From assembly GCF_000003855.2 (NCBI RefSeq), contig NW_003101669.1, positions 1,306,795 to 1,370,794 of the forward strand: DNA of 64,000 nt, given 5' to 3'. The notes under the pieces are model-generated. The model saw only the letters and a list, made by a program, of their open reading frames with translations. It did no database searches and was not told the origin of the DNA. This document shows, piece by piece, positions 35,043 to 47,469 of the stretch (its first letter is position 1; each line of letters opens with the position of its first letter). Made by a program: the position numbers and the translations under genes. Source of the stretch: Blastomyces gilchristii SLH14081. Its lineage: Eukaryota; Ascomycota; Eurotiomycetes; Onygenales; Ajellomycetaceae.

Positions 35043-37294
35043 ATGGAACCCTCCGCTCCGTCCAACCCGTCCAACCCGCCGAACCCCCCTCCTAATCCCA
35101 ATAATCCGAATAATCCTAACAATCCTAACAACCCCAATAATCCTAACAATCCCAATAATCCCAATAATCCCAATAATCCACCAAATCAAAGCTCTACTGC
35201 CCTCCCCGCCGCCCAGCAGCAGAACCTAATCCGCACCGATCAAGTTCAGAAACTCCCGCACCTGACCGATTCGCAGAAAGCGACCAACACCCAGGTTGTG
35301 CGGAGTCTGTGGGAGACCATCAACGCGCATGCTCCGGGTACTGCCGAGTATAACAACGCCCATTCAAAACTAGCCGGCCTCTCACAGACACTCATGCGTC
35401 AAATGAAGACGTTTCAGTACAGGCAGATGCAGCTTCAGCAGCAGCAGAAACAGATGCAACAGGTGCAACAGTCGAGTCAGGGGCAAGGACCGATGAAAAA
35501 TGAAGGCGCCCAGCCAGCCCAGATGCAGCAACAGCAGCAACAACAACAACAACAGCAGCAGCAGCAGCAGCAGCAGCCGCCGCCGCCGCCACGAGCGCAG
35601 CTGGGTCAATCACAGTTTCAACAACTTTTGCCGCAGATACAGGCTAAAGTGAACAGTTTTAGTTTCGTATATCCGCCCAAGATCGATAAGATACAGGTTG
35701 AAGCGTGGCTGAATGATGCTAAGTTGCGATATGGCATCGCGTTGCAGAAGCAGGAGTTGGGCAAAGCAAAGCTAGCCGAGTTACGCCAGACGTACCAGCA
35801 GCGTCAGAGCGCGGGGACTTTGACGCCGGAGGAGATGCAGGATTTTAAGAATCGACAGGTGACGGCCAATAAGCTCTATCAGGAGGGAAGTGAGTTCCTT
35901 ATCAAGTTTAAAGAGCAGCAGGACTCTTTTCGAGCTGGGCAGTCACAGGGGCAGGCGCAAACGCAGCTGCAGCCACAGCAGGTGGCGCAACAGCAAACAT
36001 CAAGCGTGCATCAAAATAGACCTGGGCTTGGTGGTCCCAGTCCTGTTCCTCCTCCGCAGCAACAACAACCACAAGGTCCAATCGTGAAAACTGAGCCGGG
36101 CCTACCTGCTCAAGCGTCCAATGGCCCAGCTCCCTACACTATCAACTCTGCAGTAGCTGCGCGAAACCAGGCAGGTCAAACAACCATGGCTCCTGCCACT
36201 TCACAGGCAGGCCAGCTCTCTTCACCGGCACCCGCGCAGAATACCCCTACTTCACAAGTTTCTCAGTTTCCCGGGCGACCTCAGCAACACATCGCTCAAA
36301 ACCCCCTACCGCAGCCACAGCAGCCGTACACTCAACAACCATCACGAACTGAATCCTCCAGTACTCCCATATCCGCTACGGCAACACAGAACATCCCGGG
36401 CCATCCACCAGGCCCACCTCGCCCCCTCTCCCAAGAAGCTGCCTTTCAACAGTCTGCCCAAAACTACTCAAAGTCAACTCAACAACCACCACTCACTCAA
36501 CAGCAGCAGCAACAGCAACAACAGCCACCGCCACAGCCACAGCAACAGCAGCAGCATCCACAGCAGCCGCAGCCTCCGAACCCCCACGCCCACCCGCAAG
36601 GCTACGCGCACAATCGAACTGATAGCAGCTCGCGCAGCGTGCACATGACCATTCCCAAAAACCTGAACGTCAAACCGCCTGAACCTGTCTCCATGGATCC
36701 TGCACGCCCTACATTATCTGGTGGGCCGAGCCATGGCGCGATGGGCGCGATGGGCCAACCGGCTATTCAGAAGCATCCTGGATATGTACTTGAGGGGGAG
36801 GGCCAGCATGTGCTTAGCAAGAAGATGTTGGATGTTCTTGTGAAGCAAGTTACGGGGGGTGGAGAGGGTCAGGGTCTTACTCCAGATGCGGAAGAGGTAT
36901 GTTATTTATTTATTGTTGTTTACAGTATACGTTCGCGGCTCGCGTTACTTTCTCCATAAACTATACTCTCACCATCTCTCTCTCTCTCTCCTCTATAATA
37001 CGCCTAGCTAACATTCAACCCCCCCCAAACGCCGTATAGTTCATTCTCCAAATGGCCGACGACTTCGTCGACGACGTCATCACCGCTGCATGCCGCTTGG
37101 CTAAACTCCGCCCAGCCTCCACACTTGACATCCGCGATATCCAGCTAATCCTCGAGCGTAACTATAATATGCGCATTCCGGGATTCTCATCGGACGACCT
37201 GCGTACAGTGAAGAAACCCCACCCTACACAGGGCTGGACGCAGAAGATGTCTGCTATTCAGGCTGCGAAGGTTACGCAGGGAAGGGCTGAATAA
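35043..37294 (+). CDS. taf12: TFIID/SAGA subunit TAF12 (histone-fold protein)
   Basis: Model: join(35043..36896, 37040..37294), 702 aa. TAF12 pairs with TAF4 in TFIID and with Ada1 in SAGA through an H2B-like histone fold. The fold lies at the C-terminus and spans the intron: LSKKMLDVLVKQV, then FILQMADDFVDDVITAACRL and RDIQLILERNYNMRIPG. The long N-terminal part is low complexity: Pro/Asn repeats at about 18-45, poly-Gln with poly-Pro at about 160-182, and Gln/Pro-rich stretches to about 545. A conserved segment (FQQLLPQIQAKVNSFSFVYP) precedes a coiled coil. The first ATG in frame, 35043, is used; upstream codons lack ATG. Confidence 0.95.
35086..35178 (+). repeat. Coding minisatellite, Asn/Pro repeat in taf12
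   Basis: Tandem nine-base units (AAT CCC AAT-like) encode repeated Pro-Asn-Asn. Third-position variation between units shows they are not freshly expanded. Confidence 0.85.
35523..35591 (+). repeat. CAG/CAA repeat (poly-Gln) followed by CCG (poly-Pro)
   Basis: About 17 Gln codons, mixed CAG and CAA with a pure CAG block, then CCG codons for Pro. Length is likely polymorphic. Confidence 0.85.
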
Positions 37295-38457
37295 AATCCT
37301 CTTGTTCGATTTGTTTTTCTTGATGGTTGATGAGGGAATTGAACTGAATTTTGGGGAGTGCTGGGGAAGAGTTGGGCTTGGGGTTTTTTGATGTGGGGGT
37401 TGGTTGAGGCGTTATGAAGATGTCATTCTGTTTGGCGCGTTTGTCCCAAGCAAATCGGGCGTGAACGACATCGAGGAGCACGTGTCGAGATCATGACCTT
37501 TCCATTCCTGTTGGACCTCCTGGGAGGTTTTCTTTCTCTCTCCATTTTCTTCTTTCTAATGTCCATGGGTGGGGTGGGGTGCTGGCTGGAAATTTTTTTT
37601 TTTTTCTTTCCCTCTTTCTTATGCCATTTCTCCTTTTAATTATCTTTCCTCTATGCTTGCAAAACTTCTGCTATGAAAACTCAGGATATGTAATCGGCGA
37701 AAATCGGCGTGGTAATTTTTGGATCGTTGGAATGAATGAATGGACGGGCGGATTTGGGATGGGTTGCAAAATTTTCAAGGATTTGCATTCTTATTGTTGT
37801 TTGTTTCCTTGATTGATTTGTGTTATGTTTTCTGTTCTTCCTTCTTTTTATTATTTATTTTGCATTTATTTTTATTTTTATTATTTATTTGTTTATTCAG
37901 CCGTTTTACCCGCGGATGTACTGTTATCATATATTCCTAGGGGATAGATGATTTATTGAGTGAATGGTTTTATTTAATAAGATCAGGACATGTTACAAGG
38001 GGTTCATTCAGTTCTCTGCCAGCCGATCATATAACTAGAGGATGGATAAACTCCCTTCTTGAATGTACTGTACATCACTTATTAAAGAAGCTGAATAAAA
38101 AGAATCTAAGTCTATTTAAAATTGTTAAATTAGTGAGAAATATATATATAGTATTTATATTTATCTAAAATATTAAAGATTTTTTTGGCTGTTCATTGAA
38201 GATATATATCCACCGACAATTTACCGAGTTAAAAATGGTTGCTGTTGAGTAGATGAAATTTAGGGACTCAGGTAAGGTATATAAATGATATATGTACTGC
38301 ATATTAGGCTAGTGAACTCTAAACCTAAGTGTTAGTTATGTATAGTACATACTAATGCCTATATCATCTACATTGAACTATCGTTGTTTTGAACTCATCG
38401 CAACGCCCCGCAAGTAGGTGCATGGCGTTGCATATCTCCAGCCCCGGAGGAACCTAC
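37295..38457. other. Intergenic region taf12 - chitinase (convergent)
   Basis: T-rich then AT-rich; likely 3' UTR sequence of both neighbours. A T14 run is at about 37592-37605. No gene is recognised. Confidence 0.55.
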
Positions 38458-40240
38458 CTACTGAAACCCCTTCCTCAAATTCTCGTATCGACTAGCCGGA
38501 TAATCCAACAAATTCTCACTGTGATCCAGATTTCCAACCCCCCCTAGGCCATTCACCGTCGTCGCAATCAAACTCCGCTCGCTCCCCACCGGAGCATCAC
38601 CGCTAAGCTCCCACCACATTCCACCCCCCATCCCCCTTTTGCGAATGTAATCCGCCTTCTGCGCCACAATCGCTGGCGTATCATAACTAATCATCTTCCT
38701 CGCATTTCGATCATAGCTCCAACTCGCCTTCAAGTCATCGTCATTCACCTCCTCGCTCCCCGGCTGGGGAAGGACTTTATAATCCCACACCCCAGACTCC
38801 CACGACCCCTCGCCGACCCCCTGGAACGGATGCCCGGGTCCATCAGTCTGCTCGAACGCACGGCCATATAGCGGCAGCCCAAAGACGATTTTCTTCGGGT
38901 GCACGCCACCTGCGACATATGCGGTGATTGCCTCGTCGGCATTGAACGGTGTCGACTCCGGCACGTCTCTAGACGGGAAAATGTTGGCCATGTGTCCCGC
39001 TTTCCTATCCCAGCTCCCCGCAAAGTCGTAGCACATCAGGTTCCAGAAATCGAGATACTTGTCCATATCCGACATGAGCAGCTTTTTATAGTTTGTCTCG
39101 CCGCAGGGGACGGCAACGGTCAGTAGCAACCGTCTCCCCTGCGCATGCTGGGCTGAGTAGGCATCCAATGCTTCTCTGGTTTCTTTCAGGAGGCGGACGA
39201 AGTTCTCTGCCTGCGCGGCGTCCTGTGGGTATTCCCAGTCGATATCGATGCCGTCGAAGCCGAGATCTGCGAGGAGCTGGACGGCAGTGCGGGCAAAGGT
39301 TTTTCGGCCGGTTTCTGTAGAGGCTGGAACCGGGAAGTTGGCGCTGTAGGTCCAACCGCCGATGGAGAGGAGGGTTTTTAAATGTCTATAGTGCTTTTTC
39401 AGGAGGTAGAGCTGCTTTATGCAGCCGTAGACGTTCTCGCCTGGTTCTTCCCAGGAGTCGCCGGGATAGCGCTTTTCGACATCGGCCCAGGTGTCGGTTA
39501 GGTAGCTGATATTAACTAAGGGGTTAGCTTGGGGGAGTTTCCTTCTACACGGCGGTCATGGAATGATATTGGACGTACACTTCACCGGAATCTGGTCTAA
39601 CGTTTGCAAAGGAGTCTGTGATTACATTACGGTTAGAATATAGTTACATGTAGTAGTTACTTCAACTTTCCGAAAAGAAAGTATATCTTCGTGATATAGT
39701 TTCTTCTTTCAACTTCAACTCTTCTACTTACAGAGAATATGAGTGATATAGTTTCCTGGGATATCCATAGGTTGATAATTACGTCCGTAAATACCCTAAT
39801 AATAAGAGAACGGTTTAGATGTTACTTTCTCCAGAAGCTTATAGCATCCAATATAAACAAAACCTATTTGGTTATGGGCCTTGGGAGTCAAAGCTTACCC
39901 AATTTGTAAAATACCCAACAGTCCTGAACCCCTCGCTCCCGGGGCTCGGCCCAACCGGCGGCGGAAGAGAAGGCTGCACTGCGGCAGCCGCTGGAACTGG
40001 GGGCGGGACTCCTCCAGACAGAAGCGTAAAAACCTCTTGTGGTGGCGGAACATTGGCAGTGGGGGCGGGGAAGGGATCGGCTGGAGCGTCTCCGCCAGGG
40101 ATATTTAATACCTGGCCAACTTCGATCTGACTGGGGACTGATACCTGCGGGTTTGCAGCAATCAGAGCGTCAAGAGAGATACCGCGGGCAACGGAGATTG
40201 CCCACATCGAGTCTCCGCTGGCAACGGTGTAGGTAGACAT
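38458..40240 (-). CDS. Chitinase: LysM domain plus glycoside hydrolase family 18
   Basis: Model: complement(join(38458..39505, 39579..39615, 39732..39795, 39899..40240)), 496 aa. Residues 3-48 form a LysM chitin-binding module (YTVASGDSMWAISVARGISL ... VGQVLNIPGG). A Pro/Ala linker follows, then the GH18 barrel starting VGYFTNWGIYGRNYQP. The catalytic motif DGIDIDWEYP is at 232-241, with Glu239 as proton donor, and substrate-binding MCYDFAGSWD and MWWELSGD are present. GH18 enzymes cut chitin by substrate-assisted retention. There is no N-terminal signal peptide and no membrane anchor, so the product may be intracellular or leave by another route; a role in wall turnover or autolysis is inferred. 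Confidence 0.94.
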
Positions 40241-41363
40241 GGTTGTAGTTTTCGTGGAGGGGAGTGTTGAATGGAAATAGGCAATAATGTATTGAACTAT
40301 GCGAAACTAGCTTTGACGATTCCCTTAAAGTAGTTACAGTATGAGAGGGGTTGCCTTATATATGCAGTCTGTTGATGGGAACCTCGTTTGACGGCGGCGT
40401 GGCTGAGAAGATACAACAAGTTGCGGATTTGGCGGGGCTCGGAAGGCTGAAATCCACTGCAGGGGGGGGTGGGGGGGGGGGGGGGTATTTCTATATATTA
40501 TTATTCGCCGCAGATGGGGCTGGGAGGCCCGGGAAGTGTGCTGCGGATTAGGCGTCTTAGGCCCTGAGTTACCTCTAATTTTTTTTTGTTAAGCTAAGGG
40601 GGCCCAGGCAACACTGGTAACACAGCGTCTTAACTGGTTGAATGATGAATGGTCCGACGTATTGATATTCTAAGCATATCGTCAGGAATATATTATTTCA
40701 TCTTCTTCGTATAGCTAGATATTATTATTGTTAATAACTCTCACATGCGGGCATAGCCCTTGTGATACTTTCATGGAGATATTTGCTTCTTCTGTAGCTT
40801 GTTCAGTACATACATTTTACCCTTTCTAGCAATGACCAAGTCGACATGCATATGTCTGATATTAACCATGTCTAGCATGAGTAGAGTACGATTTTATTCA
40901 CCTTTTTGGGGCAATATCTAGGCTTTGACTTTGTATACACACCCCCGTAGATTCTCGCCTATAATTCCCCCGCATCATCCGGCCCATCAGCATGAACGAG
41001 AGCTATCCAGATGACCACAAGCACTGCAACCCGACCCTGCTCAGCCTTATTAGCCTAGACAACCCCCACAGATGACCGCCGAGCACTGTTTGCGTAGGCT
41101 GCCGCTAAGATCGTCGGTTTTGATCATCAACTGTGGCTGATCTTGCTAGCTTTTCACCTGCCAGCCTCAGATGCCAATGCACAAGCGCGTGTTGGCACCA
41201 AAATAATTTCGGCGTTAAATATAACCTTCCCACTGCGATGTTTTGCCCTGATGGCGTTGGTTTTATGTATAGATGCGCCCTTCGTCTTCATTCTCTTGAC
41301 GCTTTATCTGGTTATCCTGTGCAGAAATTAATGCTTTAATTTTTATTTTTTTATACTTCCGAG
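40241..41363. promoter_or_regulatory. Divergent promoter region, chitinase / CorA-like gene
   Basis: Contains a near-continuous G tract (40462-40485) about 220 bp upstream of the chitinase start, a T-run near 40579, and otherwise ordinary sequence. No gene is recognised; short frames near 41140-41340 lie in the leader of the CorA-like gene. Confidence 0.5.
40462..40485 (+). repeat. G-run (potential G-quadruplex)
   Basis: Eight G, one T, then fifteen G. It sits within the likely chitinase promoter. Confidence 0.85.
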
Positions 41364-44300
41364 ATGGGAGACTCCATCGGTGCGCCTTCCTCGGCCCCAG
41401 CGCCGACGGCGACGACGGCAAGACGGCCGCAACCGCACCTAGACACCAGGAACCTTGGTTCGGCCCTGCCAGTACCGGACGACCATGGTATGGACGCACT
41501 TATGCTTCCCCGGGCTAGGAACTGGAACAGACTCTGACCCCCTATTATATCTTGCACTTGCTGATTGATATCTTTCATCTTTTCTGGAGCAGACATCCAT
41601 GACCAGCGTTCTCCCGCTCCCTCTCCCCGAGTTGCTGAGGAATTGTCGACTGTTCATGAACCTTATAGGAGATTTAGCGGTAGGGAGCATGATGCCTAAC
41701 CCTAGTTATGTTGTTCGGCAGAATATAAAGCTTATTATACTCTCCTCACCTCTAGCTCGACACACGCAGAAGCATGATCTTGGCCCAAAATGGCACAAGG
41801 AATACTCCGACCTTGACATATTCGCCGGACGGGTCCTGATAATCGATTTTGTTAAACAGGGTGCGTACAGTTTGTAAGAGCTGAGTGGTGTTGGGGATAA
41901 AAAGCACAAGGAAGCTAAAGGGGAGAAAGGGGGATACATAAACTAATTTCTTTCTCCTGTGCACATTTAGATGAGTGTAAGGTCGGGATGCGCAAAGTAG
42001 CTGCGCAGGAAATTTATGACCTCGAACACCTCCGGAAGGTGTACACCAACCCGGAACGAAATAGCGAAGCCGTGCTGCGCGTCTTTCATGTGCAGAATGC
42101 AGAGTGGGCCACCAATTTTCTCCTGCGCAAGTTCAATATCGATAACCGAGACGATCTTGTTGGCACTGACTTTGGCCGCTATGTCCGCCACAAACGTCCC
42201 GAACGACGGGGAGGGAAGCCCTTTCTGAGCGGGAAGACGTGGAAAGTACAATATGATCCTTGGCGCGGGATTAGCAAGACGTCCTTTGGCGTAGATTATT
42301 TCAAACAATACCGTTGCCCTGATCCGATGAATCGAGTGCCGAGGGGCCCGCATGAACAGGATGATAGCTTGAAAATGATGGAACTGAATTGCTTCGATCA
42401 AAATGGTAGGCCTCCAGCCAACTAGTTGAACAAAACGAGGTTTTTATGCGGAGGGAATTATAAATGCTGAGCAAATGGAACTCTGCACTGCGGCTAGATA
42501 ATCCCAAATATGGCTATGATGTCTATGTGCAGCGCGTCAGTTGCTATATCCAACACAAACAGTCCGCCATTGGGGTGCCCACGAACCCGGATATCAAGAA
42601 CCCTTACATCATCGACCCCCCGAAAACCGACAGTGCTAGGCAGCGTAGGAAGAACGAATACATCCCACGTCTCGACACTCTCGATAACGGCAACGCGATC
42701 CTCATCTTTGACAATTCACACACCAACTGCATCGAGGACACCTTGATCGCGGCACGGCGCTTCTGGGAATCACGATGGCGCCGACTCCCTTTCTTCCTGG
42801 CGTTCGAATCTCGCGATCTCGTGGCCACGGACGAGCAGCTCGCATACCAATGCTCGAAGATCATCCTTGAGGATATTTTCAAGGCGCTGGTGTTGGAGTG
42901 GGATACCTTTTTGGACCTTGCTATGGACCACGTTAGTATTTTGGAAGACAAGGTTTATGAGCAGCCAGCCGACGAGACGAGGGCACCAGAGCTATGGCTG
43001 AATTCAAATATTTGGCTGAAGGTAGAGAAACTATTGTTTATACATATTGACGTTGTCAAGGAGATGCGGCCAAGGCTAGGGGAGTTGGATGGTGCGTTGT
43101 CTTGTCCCTAGATGTTGGATTTATTATGGCTAATACTAACTATCTATCCAGACGAACTAAACCCAGACGATACATGGCTTGACAATATCCCGGGAGACTA
43201 TGACAGGCTCAGCACATTGGTTGAGGAAGATTTGGTCAAACCAACTAAGACTTTGATTTCGCTGCTCTATCAAAGCGTTTCAATCCGTGATAGTAGACAT
43301 AGCATCCAACTCGGTGTCAGCAGTATGTGCCGCCTCATCATACTTGGAGCATACATTTCACTAACACAACCCCTCCAGTGTGGCGGCTAAGTTGGATAAC
43401 ATTTATCTTCCTACCCCTGACTTTCATTGTCGGCTTCTTCGGTATGGCTCATAATACATTTCTCATCCGTACCTACCCCATCCCTAGCGTCCTATACTGA
43501 CTCGATCTAGGCATGAACGTCGATGCGTTTGCCGACAACCCTAGCATTAAGTGGTACTTCATATCCTGCGTGCCCTTTATGCTCTGTGTGCTCGGTGCTT
43601 GGTACGTCGTCAAGCATGTCATCGCCCGCCAGCGCCAAACCCCTTACCAGCGCGGCATCTACGAGAACTTCTTTCACGACATGGCCACCGAGAACCCCTC
43701 TTTGTGGTCGCGCATGGGCCCTCGCGACTATGTCCGCCCGAAAGGCTACCTCGCTCGCCTCAAATGGTACCTTATCAAACGCTGGAGCGCACCCGAAAAG
43801 ACAATACAGGCTAGGCGGGAATCAGATGATCATGGCGTCGATAGTCTGGGTGCTGTTTCGAAGCTTAAGCGCTACTTGATCTGTCGCTGGACCGCGCAGA
43901 TCGCCGCTAGCCAGCCCGTTGATCCGTCATCTGCTGGCTCTCTTGATGCTGGCCAGGTAAGCTTCGACTTAGAAGCTGGCAACCCAGCCGAAGAGTCTCA
44001 TGTTGTCGCGGAAGGACTAGCGGAGGCGACTGAGATGTTGGTCATACCGGCAACCCCCGTCATCGAAGGGGCATTTTCACTTGAAGAACCTACGAGTCGA
44101 TTGGTTGCACCAGCCATGTATACTACTACTAATGATGAAGCACGTCTCTCCCGAAGGTGGTCCCGCCGCCACCGCCATCAGAGCAGCGATGGTAGTGGCG
44201 ATAGGAGTAGTGGGATTTTGGTCGAAGAGGAGGATTCTCGATGGCTTAGTGAGCGGGGGAAGGAGGGGAAGCGGTTTATGTGGAGGTCGTCGAGCTCAAG

Positions 44301-44466
44301 GGATAGGAATGAGGCTAAGAAGGAAAAAGAGGAGGGAAAAGCTGAGCTGGATCAGGAGAATAAACAAGCGGGGAGTTCCAGCGGTGCTGAGGGTCATGAA
44401 GAGGTTGTCACTGGCAGTGATGCTGCTGAAGAGAGGAGCGATGAGAAGATGCACCCGAAGACCTAA
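41364..44466 (+). CDS. CorA-type divalent cation channel protein
   Basis: Model: join(41364..41487, 41593..41679, 41756..41860, 41971..42405, 42498..43091, 43152..43322, 43379..43441, 43511..44466), eight exons, 844 aa, all in phase. CorA proteins are pentameric Mg2+ (or Co/Ni/Zn) channels with a large cytosolic domain and two C-terminal helices. Here the first helix is RLSWITFIFLPLTFIVGFFG ending in the signature Gly-Met-Asn at 527-529, and the second is WYFISCVPFMLCVLGAWYVV. The intron between FFG and MN splits the signature Gly codon. The N-terminal 500 residues are soluble and acidic. A 295-residue Ser/Glu/Lys-rich tail follows the membrane part, much longer than in bacterial CorA. Substrate and membrane are not determined by sequence; fungal relatives of this size are often annotated only as CorA-like. 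Confidence 0.88.
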
Positions 44467-45155
44467 AAGGGTTTCCGGGAAACTTGAGGTCATAGATGCC
44501 CCAGATTAGACTAGAGGGATTAAACAATGCTGTGAGTATGGATTGAGGTTTGGTTTCAGCTTTGAGATTTTTGAAGTACGGTGCTAGCTGATATACTTTT
44601 TGGATACCTTCTAATGCTTTTGGAGTATTTTCATATTTCGGACCGTTATTTAACCCCTGATGACGTTTTCCACCCCGATTATGCACTGTACGATACCCAC
44701 ATCTTGGTAGATTTTGTGCTAGATTGCTTTGGTTTTTTTAATAATTTATTGGAAGCGCATTTATCACCCAATACCTTCCCATTAATTGAATTTTATAAAG
44801 GTTATGAGGCCAATGGTCCTGGAATATGAAGCTCGGAGAGCAAAAAAAAATATGTTTCTAATAGATCTCTGGCGAGATACATTCTTCCCGATGCATAACT
44901 GCCCAGAAAAACATTTACCATAACACGAAAAATCATTCCTACCGAGAATCAATAAACTCTTGAGAACAGAAGTATGCAAAATATTTGAACTTAAACTCAG
45001 GAAGAGGAACAACAATCGAAACAGAAATCGTACAAATACATTGATACGCATAACATCCATTTATCCATCTCCCAACCTCCAATTTCCAATTTCCAATCTC
45101 CAACTCCATCTCCTGTTCTCCTTCTCCCATTGTAGAGTCCATTCAGCCCTCCAAG
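44467..45155. other. Intergenic region between convergent genes
   Basis: 3' flanks of the CorA-like gene and noxB. Includes a (TCCAATT)-type short repeat near 45078-45105. No gene is recognised. Confidence 0.55.
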
Positions 45156-47469
45156 CTAGAAATTCTCCTTGCCCCATACGAAGTTGAATCCAGGTTCGGA
45201 ATACATATTGCACTTCACATGAAGCGCGCTACCTAGGGGCTTAGGGCCGCAGAAGAACACGCCCGCCTCAGCTGGGGCATGGATCTTGCGAATCGACCGG
45301 AAAACCATGTCCCAGTTCGGACGGCCAAAGTTTGTCGGCGCCCGCAGACCCGTGATGGTATCTTGCTCTGCATTTGCATCGTTTATCATAATATTCGTGG
45401 CGTCGTCGACTTTAATGCGGGCAGTGAGATACTATAGATTTTATTTCAATTGGCATCAAAACGCAGTAGTTGAGCTGGAAGTAGTGATGTGCACATACGG
45501 TATGGATTTCAATATGATTAGCCATGTCCTGCGCTTCGATGGCTAGCAGCAGAGAACGGAACCACTCGAAAGAGCCAAAATCTCTGCACACCCAGAAGAA
45601 ATATACCTTGCGGAGCCTGGTCTTCTTCTGTGGGTAGTTCATGCGGTACCAGATGCTCTTCAGGATCGAAGCGAAGGGTGTGACACCAATACCCGCTCCC
45701 ACAAGAACTGCGATCTCGTACTTGAATACATCTTCAGACGCGCTTCCGAATGGGCCGTCTATGTACACTCTAGGTAAAATGCGGCGTATTTTGGGATCGA
45801 CATCGTCGTCGGCAATTTGTTTATCAACACCTACAACTGATAAGACGCCCGCCTTGGCCTTTTCTCCACCCTTGTTTTCAAAATCGCAACCGAGAGACTT
45901 CGCGAGCGCTTTGGTAAAATTCCCGACACATCGGATATGGACTGAGATATAGTTCTCTTCAGGGGCACTTGTGAGAGTGAAAGGGTGATATTGCCACACA
46001 GATACTTCCGGGCAGCATAAGAAGATGTACTGTTTTGTTTGCATGCAGTAGGTTAGGAACATATATTGGAAGTGTATGGAGAAGTCTCAACACACCTGGC
46101 CGGCTCTAGTTTTCGTCTTCTCCTTCTTGATCTGAATTTCGCAGACGTTACTCGGATGCTGGATAACCTTCGAAATATACGTCCTGTGCCGTCCACGGAT
46201 TTCTCGCATGATACGCTCGAGGAGGTATACCGCTCCCCCGTACATCCAAAAGAGCCAGAATACGCCTATGCCGTTGCAAAAAGGCGGGAAATCCGGCTTG
46301 ATCATGCAGAATGCACCATGCACGGCCCAGAAAACGAAGAATATGACAAAAAGGTGGTGTGTGTACCAGAATCGCTCGAAATTTGCCCGGCGTGGTTTCT
46401 CCATCGCCGTTAAGACCATGGCTGTGAGGGCAATGAGCATAACATAACCTGACCAGCCAGGGCCGCTGGCCACATTGGCAAGGATAAATCCCTTAAAGCC
46501 TAGGTTTTGTTTTGCAGCAAGTTGGGCGAAATTATTCCAGTGGGCGATTGTATGGACCCATGAGAAGATAAAGATAGACCAGCCCACAACTAAGAACCCA
46601 GTTAGCATTCGGCATACGGGGAATTTCGCAATTGGCAAGGGTGATTTGACGAACGTTTGTGAAATGTGATGTTCTTATCTATATCAAATGTCAGTGAGTG
46701 ACTACCAAGATCCAAGAAAAGGCAAGAATGGTTCACGCACCAAACTGAATAATACCGTTCAACGGAGTCTGTCTGGCAAGTGATATGAGGGTCCGACAGA
46801 CAGCTATATTTCTCAGTCAGCTCGGACTTGCAGTACATACAGGAGAACTCTAGGCAACTTACGGAAGAGAACTAGGGCAACATCGAAATGCAGAACAAGA
46901 GCAGATGACCGAGCAATAGCAAAAGTAGGACCAAAGATCCCTCTCGCTCCATTAAGATTGTCCTAGCATAAATCATTAATATCATTCTTTTGCTCAGTGA
47001 GAATGGAGTATCACAACGCACCTTTAGTTGGTAATTTAGAAATCCAAACACAAATATCATAAAATGGGAGACGATGAAAACCAAGACGAATCTGACATAT
47101 CAAATCAGCAATTCTAACACCACTCGATATAATATCTAGATAATACAAAAATGATCCTAGAGACGTAGGCGGGAAAGTTTCAGTAGCTAGATGTAACTCA
47201 CAGTCTTCTCCACCCTTCGTTAACCATCCTATTCCAAAATCATAAATCAGCAACGAGGCCATATATTCCAGGCTAAAATCAATCCTGTCCACAGGTTAAC
47301 TCCTCTAAGAAATTTTTTTAAAAGAAACATACCATCGATCAAATTTCTCCTTCAAAGTTAAATCCCGTGGCGGCTCTCCACTCATCTCTCCTGTCATCAA
47401 CATCCGCGTCAAGGGCGGCCATCTCGCTCGTTCTGTTTGGCCACCCCATGAGCTTCCTCCACTGCTCAT
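45156..47469 (-). CDS. noxB: NADPH oxidase, NoxB/Nox2 type
   Basis: Model: complement(join(45156..45431, 45499..46029, 46096..46589, 46655..46678, 46741..46803, 46863..46962, 47022..47091, 47202..47228, 47333..47469)), nine exons, 573 aa. The flavocytochrome passes electrons from NADPH through FAD and two hemes to oxygen, making superoxide. The N-terminus ERARWPPLTRMLMTGE and RDLTLKEKFDRWMVNEG mark the NoxB class. Membrane helices include GFLNYQLK and FSWVHTIAHWNNFAQL (heme-binding His). FAD motif HPFTLTSAP starts at 320, the NADPH motif GAGIGVTPF at 416, and the end FNFVWGKENF is the conserved Nox terminus. In other fungi NoxB with NoxR acts in ascospore germination or penetration. There is no EF-hand extension, so it is not NoxC. 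One intron (46590-46654) uses the weak donor gttcgt. Confidence 0.96.

Noticed and set aside
42604..42951. Minus-strand frame inside the CorA-like gene
   Set aside because: Antisense shadow; the plus-strand exon carries the homology and phase-consistent introns.
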